NCBI GenBank assembly: GCA_037893245.1
Contig: JBAIAA010000241.1
Location: forward strand, 124,001-188,000
Reading direction: 5' to 3'
DNA: 64,000 nucleotides
From: Crossaster papposus
Lineage: Eukaryota; Echinodermata; Asteroidea; Velatida; Solasteridae
Positions 1-9,344 of the stretch are shown here, piece by piece (the stretch's first letter is position 1; each line of letters begins with the position of its first letter). A program made the translations under genes and the position numbers. Below the pieces are notes generated by a model. The model ran no database searches. It was given only the letters and a program-made list of their open reading frames with translations, and was not told where the DNA came from.

Positions 1-1722
1 AATATTGACAATATCGCCGACATTGCTGATACATTAAATGAACACTTTTCAACAATCGGCAAGCGTACTGCTGGAAATTACCCTTTGCGTGAACTTGAAA
101 TAGATGACAATACTGACGCCTCTATATTTGATTCTGTTGATGAAGATTGCGTAGTACCTAACATTACAGAAGAGTTTGTTCGAAAGCAAATATCATCCAT
201 GTCGGTTGGGAAAGCAACAGGTCCGGATGGAATTAGTGTTAAAATGATTAAAATTGCTTCACCTTATATCATTAAATCTTTAACTCATATTGTTAACCTG
301 TCTATAAGATGTGAGCGATACCCTAAAGATTGGAAACATGCTTTAGTAACACCAATTCACAAGGGAGGAGATAAATGTAGTACAGGTAACTATCGTCCAA
401 TTTCTATACTGCCAATTATCTCTAAGATTTTAGAAAGATGGGTGCACTCATCGGTATATAGATATCTTGATGAAAACAATCTGATTCCTAGTTGCCAGTC
501 GGGATTTAGACCCCTGCACTCAACTGAAAGCACCCTACATGACTTAACAAACAAGTGTTTTGCGGCCATGGAGAATGGACAAGTTACAGGCAGTGTGTTT
601 ATAGACCTCAGTAAAGCATTTGATTGTGTTGATCATGAAATCTTACTAAAGAAACTAGAAAGGATGAACATGTCATCTTCTGTAATAAATTGGTTTAAGT
701 CGTACCTAAGTGAACGTAGTCAGTCTGTGAATATTGGCGGCACCATATCAAAGGTCCTGTCCGTAAACACTGGTGTTCCACAGGGGTCGATACTAGGTCC
801 ACTTTTATTCATTGTTTATACTAGTGACCTTCCATTTTGTATTGCCCCAAACTGCAATTTATTTATGTATGCAGATGACTCCACATTAACGTGTAGCTCC
901 TCCAACATTAATATAATAGAAAGTAGCTTAAATACAGCTCTTACTAGTTTTCACAACTGGTGCGGAAGAAACAAGCTAGCTTTAAACGCCACCAAAACCA
1001 ACTGCATGCTTATTGGTACTAGGCAGAAAATATCTAATGTTAATTTAAATGTATGCATTGCTGGTAGTCGTATTGAAAATGTGAAGTCTTATAAATGTTT
1101 GGGTGTAATTATTGATGAAGCATTACGTTGGGGCCCACATGTCGAATACGTAAGAAAAAATGTGGTGTCTAAATTAGGTATACTAAGAAGAATCCGTGAT
1201 TGTATTCCTCAGCACAGCTTGCACACACTATTTGTAAGTCTAGTTATGCCAACATTAGAGTATTGTTGTACTGTGTGGGGAGGAAGGTACATATCTCACG
1301 ATAATATGTTAAACAAATGTCTCAAAAGAGCCGCGCGGATAATCCTTAAATGTACCTTCCTCACCCCTTCAGAGGATATGTTTGCTCGTCTTAATTGGGC
1401 CCCTTTTTCAAAAAGAGTCAAGTCAAAAAAGGCTATTCTTGTCTTCAAAAGTATCAACAAAATGACTCCTTTGTACATGACAAATATTTTCAAACCACTT
1501 ACAGTAATTCGCGAAACAAGGCAATCAACCCACACGGCACTGAAAGTTCCTTTCGCCAAAAAAGAATGCTACGCCACAAGTTTCGCTGTGAGTGGTGCAA
1601 ATATTTGGAATAATCTGCCCGAACAATTGCGAACATTGGACTCATTAAAGATGGACTACAACGGAATAATGATAAAGGCTTTGTTGCCTTTTTTTGTTCG
1701 AGAAATGTATAATGATTACTAA
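1..1722 (+). mobile_element. CR1/L2-type LINE reverse transcriptase, 5' end cut by window
   Basis: Reverse transcriptase of a non-LTR retrotransposon, which would copy its own RNA into the genome by target-primed reverse transcription. The frame is open from base 1 to the TAA at 1,720-1,722, so the protein begins upstream; the first ATG-like start near 85 (a TTG) is not a real start. Landmarks in order: GPDGISVKMIK near 225, NYRPISILP near 390, SGFRPLHSTES near 500, FIDLSKAFDCVDHE near 600, GVPQGSILGPLLF near 775 and the catalytic YADD at 867-878. The thumb-type C-terminus is ordered as in CR1/L2/Rex-like LINEs, with LEYCCTVWGG near 1,255 and ANIWNNLPEQLR near 1,600. No frameshift or stop interrupts it, so this copy may be young. 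The endonuclease domain should lie upstream of the window. Clade assignment within the Jockey/CR1 group is by motif memory only. Confidence 0.9.
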
Positions 1723-1767
1723 TATATCATTAGTATTCAATAAATCTTGTTCCTTCATGCAAAAAAA
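1723..1767 (+). terminator. LINE 3' UTR with AATAAA and A-run
   Basis: A short 3' UTR follows the reverse transcriptase stop. AATAAA lies at 1,739-1,744 and a seven-base A run at 1,761-1,767, which probably marks the 3' end of the element. Confidence 0.6.
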
Positions 1768-1994
1768 CCCCAAAATTGATCGGCGTTCTACGACCCAGAA
1801 AAACTCAGTTTCAGCAAAAGCCCTTAACTCATGAATAATTCATACGTTGTGTGTGACGTACTACCCATGACGATTTACTCGGGTCGATCGTGTGCGTGCA
1901 ATTTTTACCGTACAATGCAATGCGGAATATAATAACAGCGGACAAGCTAGGCTATATTTTGGTACAACTATTTTCGACCGAAAAACAGCGAAAA

Positions 1995-2378
1995 ATGTCC
2001 GATAGCAGCGAGTATTGGGAAGACCACAGTATAGATGAGGAAGAGGCATTTCGTGGAGGTACTTCTGAGGACAGTGATGGCAGCTCTAGCGATGAGGGGA
2101 GCTCACCAGACGAGAGAGAAGGCGACGACTCTGCGGCCACGGCAGACCCGGCGGTTGCCGATGACTCGGCCGACGTAGAAGCAGTAGGCCTGGTGGTAGT
2201 AGTACGAATTCTCTCGATGTTTGGCGCTTTCAATGTGGGGATCGATCCAGGCTTTAAACGAAACTTTGTTGTCAATCCCAGTGAATTTTTCAAAGCACTT
2301 GAAGGTTCAACACAGTCCTCTGAAAAATGTGCTGAACAAATCAAAGGCCTACTTCTTGCCGAGAAGGTCAGAAGGTGA
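1995..2378 (+). CDS. Acidic Ser/Asp/Glu-rich ORF opposite a THAP remnant
   Basis: An ORF starts at ATG 1,995 in a good context (GAAAAATGTCC) and begins MSDSSEYWEDHSIDEEEAF. About 60 residues rich in S, D, E and G follow; the later part shows no recognisable domain and the stop is near 2,378. It runs convergently with, and overlaps, the minus-strand THAP remnant at 2,230-2,515. The same arrangement (THAP exon converging on an acidic ORF) occurs at 33,315-33,668 and in its inverted copy, which argues it is more than a chance frame. It may be the first exon of a second gene of a THAP-carrying transposon. Function unknown; low complexity makes coding status uncertain. Confidence 0.35.
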   Translation: MSDSSEYWEDHSIDEEEAFRGGTSEDSDGSSSDEGSSPDEREGDDSAATADPAVADDSADVEAVGLVVVVRILSMFGAFNVGIDPGFKRNFVVNPSEFFKALEGSTQSSEKCAEQIKGLLLAEKVRR

Positions 2379-2515
2379 AATCCTTTCGTGTAATATTTAC
2401 GAACTTCACCCATTCCTTTGATAACGCAGGATCCCGCGGAAATTGCACAAAATGAATCTCTGGATTCTTCGAACAATTTCTCGTGCATCCAGTCCACCAA
2501 CAACACATGAAGTTG
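2230..2515 (-). pseudogene. THAP zinc-finger domain, frameshifted
   Basis: THAP domains are C2CH zinc-dependent DNA-binding modules found in P-element-like and other transposases and in host regulators. On the minus strand a start MPTSCVV lies near 2,515. The expected landmarks then appear in three different frames: GCTRNCSKNPEIHFVQFPRD and KEWVKFVNITRKDF, then RPLICSAHFSEDCVEPSSAL, ending in the typical basic/proline segment FRLKPGSIPTLKAP near 2,240. At least two frameshifts and a stop separate these blocks, so this copy cannot make an intact domain. The downstream minus-strand frame is Ser-rich and may be only the shadow of the acidic plus-strand ORF. Identification of the domain is confident; the transposon superfamily is not known. 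Confidence 0.75.
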
Positions 2516-2849
2516 GCATTATTGTAGCTGATAGTGATACACTATAAAAAAAAGATTCGTAAAAACTTCATGCCTCTGCATGAAAACGCATACATAATAC
2601 ACACGGAATAACATGGCGTTTTTTGTTTACTCTCGGTTGCTCATGGGTAGTACGTCATCACTTTTCGCTGGTTTACAAGTCCGCTGGTACCATATCGTGG
2701 ATTTCATTGTGGTTTTCAGTGGATCTTTGCCGGGAACCAGTACAGGGCGGGAAATTTCAAAATCGAAGAATCGAGGTCTAATTTTTTCGGTCAAATTGCA
2801 ACAAAATTATTTAGAGAAAAACATGACCGTAACAATAAAGTGTTACCTG

Positions 2850-3015
2850 AACACAACATAAACAAGGTCCGATAATAAATTTAATGTGTGAGTTTTCGTT
2901 GTAGTCCATCTTTAAGCACATTTAAATCAGAGCTCCGACATGCCATCTGAGTGTTAGATATTATGCCAATTGCGCTGATCTACGGAGTTAGAACTTGGTT
3001 GCCACTATAATGTGG
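2850..3015 (-). pseudogene. LINE C-terminal scrap
   Basis: The minus strand shows a short stretch reading about DLNVLKDGLQRKLTH. It resembles the end of CR1/L2-like ORF2 and shares the word AAAGATGGACTACAACG with the LINE at 1,648-1,664. It is too short and broken to assign with confidence. Confidence 0.35.
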
Positions 3016-3114
3016 AGCCGGATAGGAATTTCCCCTTCTTATTTTTCACCTAAAAGGTTTTTTTATTTGGCGGGTTTTCGCCTATCTCGTAAATCAGAAT
3101 TAGTATTAATGTTT

Positions 3115-3255
3115 AGAATTCCTGTAATATCCTTGTATTTATAATATGTACTGTTATTTTATTTGATGATGTATGCAGGGCCCCAATGAAAACCAGTTTT
3201 AAACTGTTTGGGCACACCCTGGGTAAAGAAATGGAATAAATAAATAAATAACTAT
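3115..3255 (+). mobile_element. CR1/L2-like LINE 3' tail
   Basis: The segment around GGGCCCCAATGAAAACC is followed by TTTAAACTGTTTGGGC and then the tandem AATAAATAAATAAATAA near 3,232. This is the arrangement at the 3' ends of many L2/CR1-type LINEs: a short hairpin followed by a microsatellite instead of poly(A). No coding part is attached. Confidence 0.6.
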
Positions 3256-4005
3256 AACTTATATTATTATTATATGCAGAAAATAACTTCATTTCTATAT
3301 GCCCTGCAGTGGACAGGTTAATTGGTTTATGCACTGAAGGGGTCACCCTGGTGTGCACTGCTGTGTTCTGCCTCACTGAGTTGTTCAGGTATGATGTACT
3401 CAGCACAAGCTTACCTGATAAACATATGTGCTGGCTAAAACCACTTGTCTGGTGGGCACGACAGGGCAGGTTGTCTAAAAGCCAACCTGGTCTTATTTTT
3501 TTGGGGTTTATCTGAAATTCCTACTACATGTATGAGGCTTTAAATTAGAAATGTTTTATATAAAGTAGTATTTTGAGTGAAGTGTGTATTCCACACTGAC
3601 AGTTTTGACATGTTCTGAATTTAACACGAAGGCTGTAATTAACAGAACGGGGTATGTCTGGAAAATGTACTGTCCAACCTAATAAGAGTTTAGACTGATT
3701 TATATTTAAATCTTGGCTGTGTAAATATTGTAAGTATTTATGAATTCAAATGTTTTTTAAATATTCAATAAATTTGGGAATATTTTTTAACTAAAGAATC
3801 TTATGTGATTTTATTTCTCTTCTTGCCTCCGGTATGGGTGAAAATTTAATTCCGGCATAATCTCACAAATCTAATTCCCTAAGTGTGCCAAGCTAAATGC
3901 TCTACGATATAGAGGAATTATCATCCTCTCCATTAGTATGGCGGAGGAAACCCCTCTATTATATATATAAAAAATGTTAACATTATATCATTGTATCGTT
4001 GCAGA
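3256..4005 (+). other. Non-coding stretch upstream of the transposon-type ORF
   Basis: No protein, RNA gene or inverted repeat could be supported here. An AATAAA lies at about 3,767. A polypyrimidine-poor but plausible splice acceptor (TTGTATCGTTGCAG) ends at about 4,005, just before the next ORF, so part of this stretch may be an intron or 5' UTR of the ORF at 4,025. Confidence 0.35.
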
Positions 4006-4024
4006 TTCAGAAGACAGTTCCACC

Positions 4025-5514
4025 ATGTCCAAGAGCTTCAGACTAGCTGATGTTGAGCGAACTTCACCATCAACATCACAGCACCTCACCACAACTGACT
4101 GGAAGTTATGCCTTATATGTCAAGAGGACAAGACGGAGACACTGACCAAACCTGACCAATCAAAGAGAAAAAACATTGGGAGTGGGTACTGTTCACTCGC
4201 AGAGAACTTGGTCAAATTCAGTGAACTTGGAGAGCTTCCAGGATCATTTCACCTGGAAAGACTCAATGATGGTCATAGCATTGAAGCTGCGATGGTTGCA
4301 CACGGTGCAAAATATTATCAGACATGCAGGCTACAGTACAACAACACCAAACTGCAGAGAGCACAAAAGAAAGCACTCGAGAAAGAATGTGAGAGCGATA
4401 AGGAACAAGCTGTATGGAAACGCACCAGGTTACATTCACGCTCATCGAGTACAGAGAAGAAGGTCCCAGAAAATTGTTTCTTCTGTGAACAACCTGCTGG
4501 GGCTGACAGTCGTCGGAAAGCTGCAACATTCCAAATGGACAAACGGGTGCGTGCCTGTGCAACCCTTCTTGGTGATACAGAACTGCTGGGCCGTCTCAGT
4601 GGTGGGGACATGATAGCGTTGGACGCCCAGTATCACCCACGGTGCTTGATAGGACTTTACAATCGCACAAGAAAGGCCCAGTCAACAGGATCACAGGACA
4701 CAAAACAAGAGCGAGCAATGTCGGCAGTTGTCTTCGCTGAACTCGTCCTGTACATTGAAGAAACCAGACAAGATGAGGAGACGGCAACAGTATTCAGATT
4801 GGCTGACCTTGTCCATCTCTATCAGTCCAGAATGGAACAGCTAGGAGTCCAGCTCGACACGAGAGTCCACTCCACACGACTGAAACAGAGACTGTTGGCT
4901 CAGTTTTCTGACATGCGGGCACACACCAAGGGGAGAGACATCCTGATGGCATTTGAAGAAGATGTCGGTGCTGCTCTTGCCAAAGCCTGCGAGCTGGACA
5001 GTGATAGTGATGCAGTCCATCTTGCCCATGCTGCACAGATTGTTCACCGTCACATGTTTGGAGAAGCCAAGCCCTTCCCTGAAGTATGTCAAGAAGAATC
5101 TGTGCCACCGTTGCTGCTTGCCCTAGTCAGTATGATCCTAGAGGAACCCAGCATCAAGGAACAGATGGCAGACACTAACCCTGCAGCAATTGCCACAGCT
5201 CAGATACTGAAGTTCAACAGCATCAAACACAAGCGAACACGTGGCACCACATCATCCACCAGTGTCAGGCACAGTGTTGCACAGGAGACCCCACTTCCAA
5301 TATACATAGGGGTGATGCTGCATGCTCCGCTCAGAAAACGTGTTCAGAAAACACAGATGGTGTTCTCTTCAATCCCGATTGACCAGGCACATGGGCAGAA
5401 TAATGCCTGCATCAAAGGAGACGGTGGAGCAGTAATTGGGCTCACTGACAACCCTAGTGCCCTACGTGCTACGTCGCTGGTTCCCGTGCTCAGGAGATGG
5501 TGGTTGACTTTGAG
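4025..5514 (+). CDS. Large uncharacterised transposon-type protein, N-terminal part, fused to MULE
   Basis: The chosen start is ATG 4,025 (TTCCACCATGTCC), just after a likely acceptor; the same frame is open from 3,974. About 480 codons run without a stop. Features in order: a Cys-rich module (CLICQEDKTE near 4,110, then YCSLAENLVKF and YQTCRLQY); a second module (CFFCEQPAG near 4,480, then YHPRCLIGLYNR near 4,635); a long helical region; and IPIDQAHGQNNACIKGDGG near 5,380 followed by GLTDNPSALR. From general knowledge, this last motif marks large, poorly described proteins common in invertebrate genomes and thought to be mobile-element derived. After a frameshift near 5,478 the product continues as VAGSRAQEMVVDFE and passes into MULE sequence at about 5,506-5,514. 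The two Cys-rich modules are probably zinc binding. The biochemical role is unknown. Confidence 0.7.
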
Positions 5515-7480
5515 GTCGGGATGTGGTCGGCCATTCGACGAGTCTTTCCTGCGGTCAACGTCCGGGGATGCCTATTCCACTGGAATCAAGCTGTTTGGCG
5601 GCAGTGTCAAAATCTTGGACTAGTCGTCCCCTTCACCAATGATGTATCTGTGCGGCAGTACATAAAGAAACTGATGGCTCTACCCTAAGCTTCCTCCCTG
5701 AAGAGCACATTCCGAGAGCTTTCTACAAGTTGCAAGAGCGAGCTACTTCACCTGCCCTCAGCGAGCTACTTCACCTGCCCTCATCGAGCTGTGCAACTAC
5801 ATTGAGAACACGTGGATCATCAGCACCAAGTGGCAGCCTTCAAGTTGGTCGGCCTCAGTGTTGTAGTCGAGTCACCTATGTCGAGTCCGAGTCCCGAGTC
5901 ACTTGGTCCGAGTCCCGAGTCACTCGGTCCGAGTCCGAGTCCGAGTCACTTAAAAAAACACTTCAACCAGTTCACTTAGATGACTGGATCACTATTGATT
6001 GCAAATTATGTCGTAAAATAAGAATTGAAAATGACAAAATAAAACACATTTAATTTAAACAAAGTTCTGTGCCTGCAGTTAACATTTTATTTTACCAATA
6101 CTCCTTGCCCCTTCTCCAGAATATCTTTTATTTATTTATTTTCGTCAAAATAACAAATTATATACTGATTTAGTTATTTCAGAAAGGCAGGTAGCCAACA
6201 AGTTTTATATTTTAGAGAAACAAATAAAGAATGTTATGTAAATCTGTCTGTCATGTTTAATCATGGAGATAGGTTTAATTAAGTTACCGTGCACCCATGA
6301 GTGATAATGGTGGTACATGATGTCAGACTCAGATTTGGAAGTTTCAGAATTTGTTTTAAAGTTGGTGTAACCAAAAGAAACAATACGAGGAACGACAGAT
6401 GCCATGGTTCAAAAAATTGTTGTAGCGACTAGCGATCCCGTGACGTGATCAAGCGTGTCCGGTTGATATGGTTGCGTGTGTCGACATGTGTGAAAACTGG
6501 GGCAAACAACCCACAGCCATCTCAGGCGGTGTTTTACAGTACCAGACATGCCAGACTTCGGTCAGCTTCGGTTGCGTCTATGGCTAGATCAGCGTGTAAG
6601 ACGCCTATGTTTTAACATTAAAAAGAGGTAGCGATATAGCCGCAGCCGTCATTCGGATTCCGGAGACGAATTCCTATTTCCCTGGTAATATGCATCAAGC
6701 AGTGGCTATGGTGTTAAGGTTGACAGAATACCAGCGTTAATATTGGTGTCGTGCACAATAATGCTTTTACATAAATATATCCCAGTGTTATTATGCGTAT
6801 TGAACATACAATACACATACTGTACATGTACATGCGCTGTACACTACATGGCCATAGCAACACAGTAATCACGAACACTATTACTTGCAACATCAGTGTT
6901 CTTATTTCGTGTGCTAAACGTAAATTTTCCTCCATGACCATGACGATCGGATCATCGGAATTGTTTTTAATATTTACAAAAAACTAAACAAGGTATTGTT
7001 GGTGAAAATACGTGACTCGAGTCACGAGTCCTCGAGGTCAAGTCCGAGTCATGGTAGTCGAGTCCGAGTCCGAGTCTTTTGCCGACGTGACTCGAGTCGA
7101 GTCCGAGTCATCAAAATTGTGACTCGAGACGGACTCGAGTCCGAGTCCTTGACTCGAGTCATACAACTCTGGACTCGGCCTTCATGCAGAGTACGCGCAC
7201 CAACAATGATGTGGAGGGCTGGCATCGTCGCATCAACTGGAAGGCTGGCCGCCATGGCCTTCAGTTTTACAAGCTGATCAACCTGCTGCACCAAGAGGCA
7301 ACTTTGGTAAACATTCAAGTTAAACTCATCAAGCATGCCAAGCTGTGTCGGTACCAGCGCAAACAATACCGTCAAGCTCAAGGCAAGGCGTTCAAGCTGT
7401 GGGACAACTACAAGGCAGGGCAGCTGACGACGTCTGGTCTTCTAGCTGCATGCAGTCACCTCATCGGTCCATCCATGTAA
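5506..7480 (+). pseudogene. MULE transposase C-terminal half, split by an insertion
   Basis: Mutator-like (MULE) transposases cut and join DNA with a DDE-type catalytic core. Visible are VVDFEVGMWSAI (second catalytic Asp within DFE), then the C-x2-H block GCLFHWNQAVWR near 5,555 and MALP near 5,680. A frameshift after 5,685 leads to LPEEHIPRAFYKLQ and ELCNYIENTWI. The frame is then broken at 5,855 by a 1.3 kb insertion and resumes at about 7,181 with NNDVEGWHRRIN (C-terminal catalytic Glu region) and FYKLINLLHQEATL. It ends at TAA 7,478-7,480. Joining across the insertion restores a sensible reading through the target codons. The half containing the first catalytic Asp is absent, so this copy is inactive. 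It lies in line with the upstream ORF, forming a chimera. Two histone-type stem-loops follow the stop. Confidence 0.8.
5856..7171. mobile_element. hAT-like non-autonomous element with GACTCGAGTC repeats
   Basis: The left end reads CAGTGTTGTAGTCGAGTCAC and the reverse complement of the right end reads CAGAGTTGTATGACTCGAG, a CAG-type inverted repeat as in hAT transposons. Flanks are GTCGGCCT (5,848-5,855) and CTCGGCCT (7,174-7,181): an eight-base duplication with one mismatch and two extra bases at the right junction. Both terminal zones (5,865-5,950 and 7,010-7,165) are packed with GTCCGAGTC and GACTCGAGTC words. The middle holds no transposase. It interrupts the MULE coding frame. Confidence 0.7.
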
Positions 7481-7509
7481 CCAGGCCAAGACAACCAAGC
7501 AACACCAAC

Positions 7510-7525
7510 GGCTCTTTTCAGAGCC
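7510..7525 (+). promoter_or_regulatory. Histone-type 3' stem-loop, copy 1
   Basis: GGCTCTTTTCAGAGCC is a perfect six-base-pair stem with the loop TTTC, preceded by CCAAC and followed by ACACA. This matches the metazoan replication-dependent histone mRNA 3' stem-loop that binds SLBP. It lies 30 bases after the MULE-type stop codon. No histone ORF was found nearby. Confidence 0.8.
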
Positions 7526-7543
7526 ACACAACCAAACACAAAC

Positions 7544-7580
7544 GGCTCTTTTCAGAGCCACACATGTTCCAAAAAGAGAT
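7544..7580 (+). promoter_or_regulatory. Histone-type 3' stem-loop, copy 2, with purine-rich downstream element
   Basis: The stem-loop GGCTCTTTTCAGAGCC recurs at 7,544-7,559, 34 bases after the first and inside a 34-base tandem unit. A purine-rich AAAAAGAGAT at 7,571-7,580 lies about 12 bases downstream, where the U7 snRNP-binding histone downstream element would be expected. Together they make a complete-looking histone pre-mRNA processing site behind a transposase reading frame. Confidence 0.75.
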
Positions 7581-7740
7581 TGAATCCTGCATTTAATAAA
7601 AAAATAACAGCAGCTATACCCACTCCCCCCTCCCCCAATTATTAAGAATAAAGGATAACAAATACAAAATCACCTACCCTAAACAAATACATTTAAAAAA
7701 AAGGTTCAAAAACGGACCTCATTTTTGACCCCAAAAAAAT

Positions 7741-8053
7741 CACAAGTCCTTAATGTTAAACAAATAAGAACCCAATAAATGTTACTTTATATATAAGAAA
7801 TAATCAAAGTAAAAAAAATTCACAAGTCCTTAATGTTAATCAAATAAGAACCCAATAAATTTTACTTTATATATAAGAAATAATCAAAGTAAAAAAAAAT
7901 CACAAGTCCTTAATGTTGAATAAATAAGAACCCAATAAATGTTACTTTATATTATAAGAAATAATCAAAGTAAAAAAAAATCACAAGTCCTTAATGTTAC
8001 ATAAATAAGAACCCAATAAAGTTTACTTTATATATAAGAAATAACCAAAGTCA
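7741..8053. repeat. Tandem repeat, ~80 bp unit, four copies
   Basis: Units start at about 7,741, 7,821, 7,901 and 7,982, each beginning CACAAGTCCTTAATGTT and containing AACCCAATAAA and TTTATATATAAG. Divergence is low. Non-coding. Confidence 0.9.
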
Positions 8054-8175
8054 ACAAAAATGACATGTCGATCACGCGTGTCGATGGTTTTAATTTTTGA
8101 GCAGAAGTTTCTGAATAACAAAGTAGTCGTTTCAAATCCAAAACCTGAAAAGGAAAAAAAAAATTATATTGATAC

Positions 8176-8270
8176 ATATTTAGATATTTATGAGAAAATA
8201 TATTGTAACATCAAACAATACTTATTTAGATATTTATGAGAAAATATATTGTAACATCAAACAATACTTG
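8176..8270. repeat. Tandem repeat, ~46 bp unit, two copies
   Basis: A unit containing TATTTAGATATTTATGAG and TATTGTAACATCAAACAA occurs twice in direct orientation. No function seen. Confidence 0.8.
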
Positions 8271-8402
8271 TATCGACCGTACCTCTGCCACGCACTTTAT
8301 AGGGTATTTTCTTACTCCAAAAATGAATTCCGGTTTCCTGTCGCAATTTATAATCGATTCCTATATAATATTGTATATCGCGAACATATTTTATAAGTTT
8401 TA

Positions 8403-8622
8403 TACGAGTTGACTTAACTGAAGGTACGAGTTGACTTAACTGAAGGTACGAGTTGACTTAACTGAAGGTACGAGTTGACTTAACTGAAGGTACGAGTTGA
8501 CTTAACTGAAGGTACGAGTTGACTTAACTGAAGGTACGAGTTGACTTAACTGAAGGTACGAGTTGACTTAACTGAAGGTACGAGTTGACTTAACTGAAGG
8601 TACGAGTTGACTTAACTGAAGG
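8403..8622. repeat. Minisatellite, 22 bp unit x10
   Basis: Ten uninterrupted, essentially identical units built from TACGAGTTGACT followed by TAACTGAAGG. It abuts the 16 bp array that begins at 8,623 and shares the first eleven bases of its unit. Confidence 0.95.
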
Positions 8623-9175
8623 TACGAGTTGACCAAGGTACGAGTTGACCAAGGTACGAGTTGACCAAGGTACGAGTTGACCAAGGTACGAGTTGACCAA
8701 GGTACGAGTTGACCAAGGTACGAGTTGACCAAGGTACGAGTTGACCAAGGTACGAGTTGACAAGGTACGAGTTGACCAAGGTACGAGTTGACAAGGTACG
8801 AGTTGACCAAGGTACGAGTTGACCAAGGTACGAGTTGACCAAGGTACGAGTTGACCAAGGTACGAGTTGACCAAGGTACGAGTTGACCAAGGTACGAGTT
8901 GACCAAGGTACGAGTTGACCAAGGTACGAGTTGACCAAGGTACGAGTTGACCAAGGTACGAGTTGACCAAGGTACGAGTTGACCAAGGTACGAGTTGACC
9001 AAGGTACGAGTTGACCAAGGTACGAGTTGACCAAGGTACGAGTTGACCAAGGTACGAGTTGACCAAGGTACGAGTTGACCAAGGTACGAGTTGACCAAGG
9101 TACGAGTTGACCAAGGTACGAGTTGACCAAGGTACGAGTTGACCAAGGTACGAGTTGACCAAGGTACGAGTTGAC
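8623..9175. repeat. Minisatellite, 16 bp unit x~34
   Basis: About 34 copies of TACGAGTTGACCAAGG, nearly perfect apart from two 15 bp units near 8,751-8,800. All three minus-strand frames stay open only because 16 is not divisible by three and the unit has no stop there; the resulting repeated peptides are artefacts. The unit is the 22 bp unit with its middle replaced, so one array probably grew out of the other. Confidence 0.95.
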
Positions 9176-9344
9176 TCGAAAGCGGTGAACTAGATCAGCA
9201 ATTGGCCTTGTTGTCGATCTAACCATAGAAAGAAACCTAGTCTTGACTATGGTCTAACGACGTATACTACGCCAATTAAAACTAGTAGTAAGACGGCTCG
9301 GCATCTCAGACACACTCATTGCTATGTTCTCATGGTAGCCAACT
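9176..9344. other. Unique spacer between minisatellite zones
   Basis: No gene or repeat is seen here. It separates the 16 bp array from the ACTCGGCACC-bearing element. Confidence 0.5.

Larger units (their letters stand above)
1853..2659. mobile_element. Possible ends of the THAP-carrying element
   Basis: TGACGTACTACCCATGA at 1,853-1,869 recurs as its reverse complement at about 2,640-2,656, bracketing the THAP remnant and the acidic ORF. These may be inner parts of terminal inverted repeats. No target duplication could be set. Confidence 0.4.

Noticed and set aside
1296-1613. ORFs overlapping the LINE reverse transcriptase on the other strand and frame
   Set aside because: Shadows of the real reverse transcriptase frame.
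8403-9175. CRISPR-like array
   Set aside because: Units are contiguous with no unique spacers, and the genome is eukaryotic.
8568-9226. Three long minus-strand ORFs of about 190-204 codons with VNSYLGQLVPWSTRTL repeats
   Set aside because: They are the same 16-base minisatellite read in three frames; a unit not divisible by three without stops gives the same peptide in every frame. No evidence of coding.
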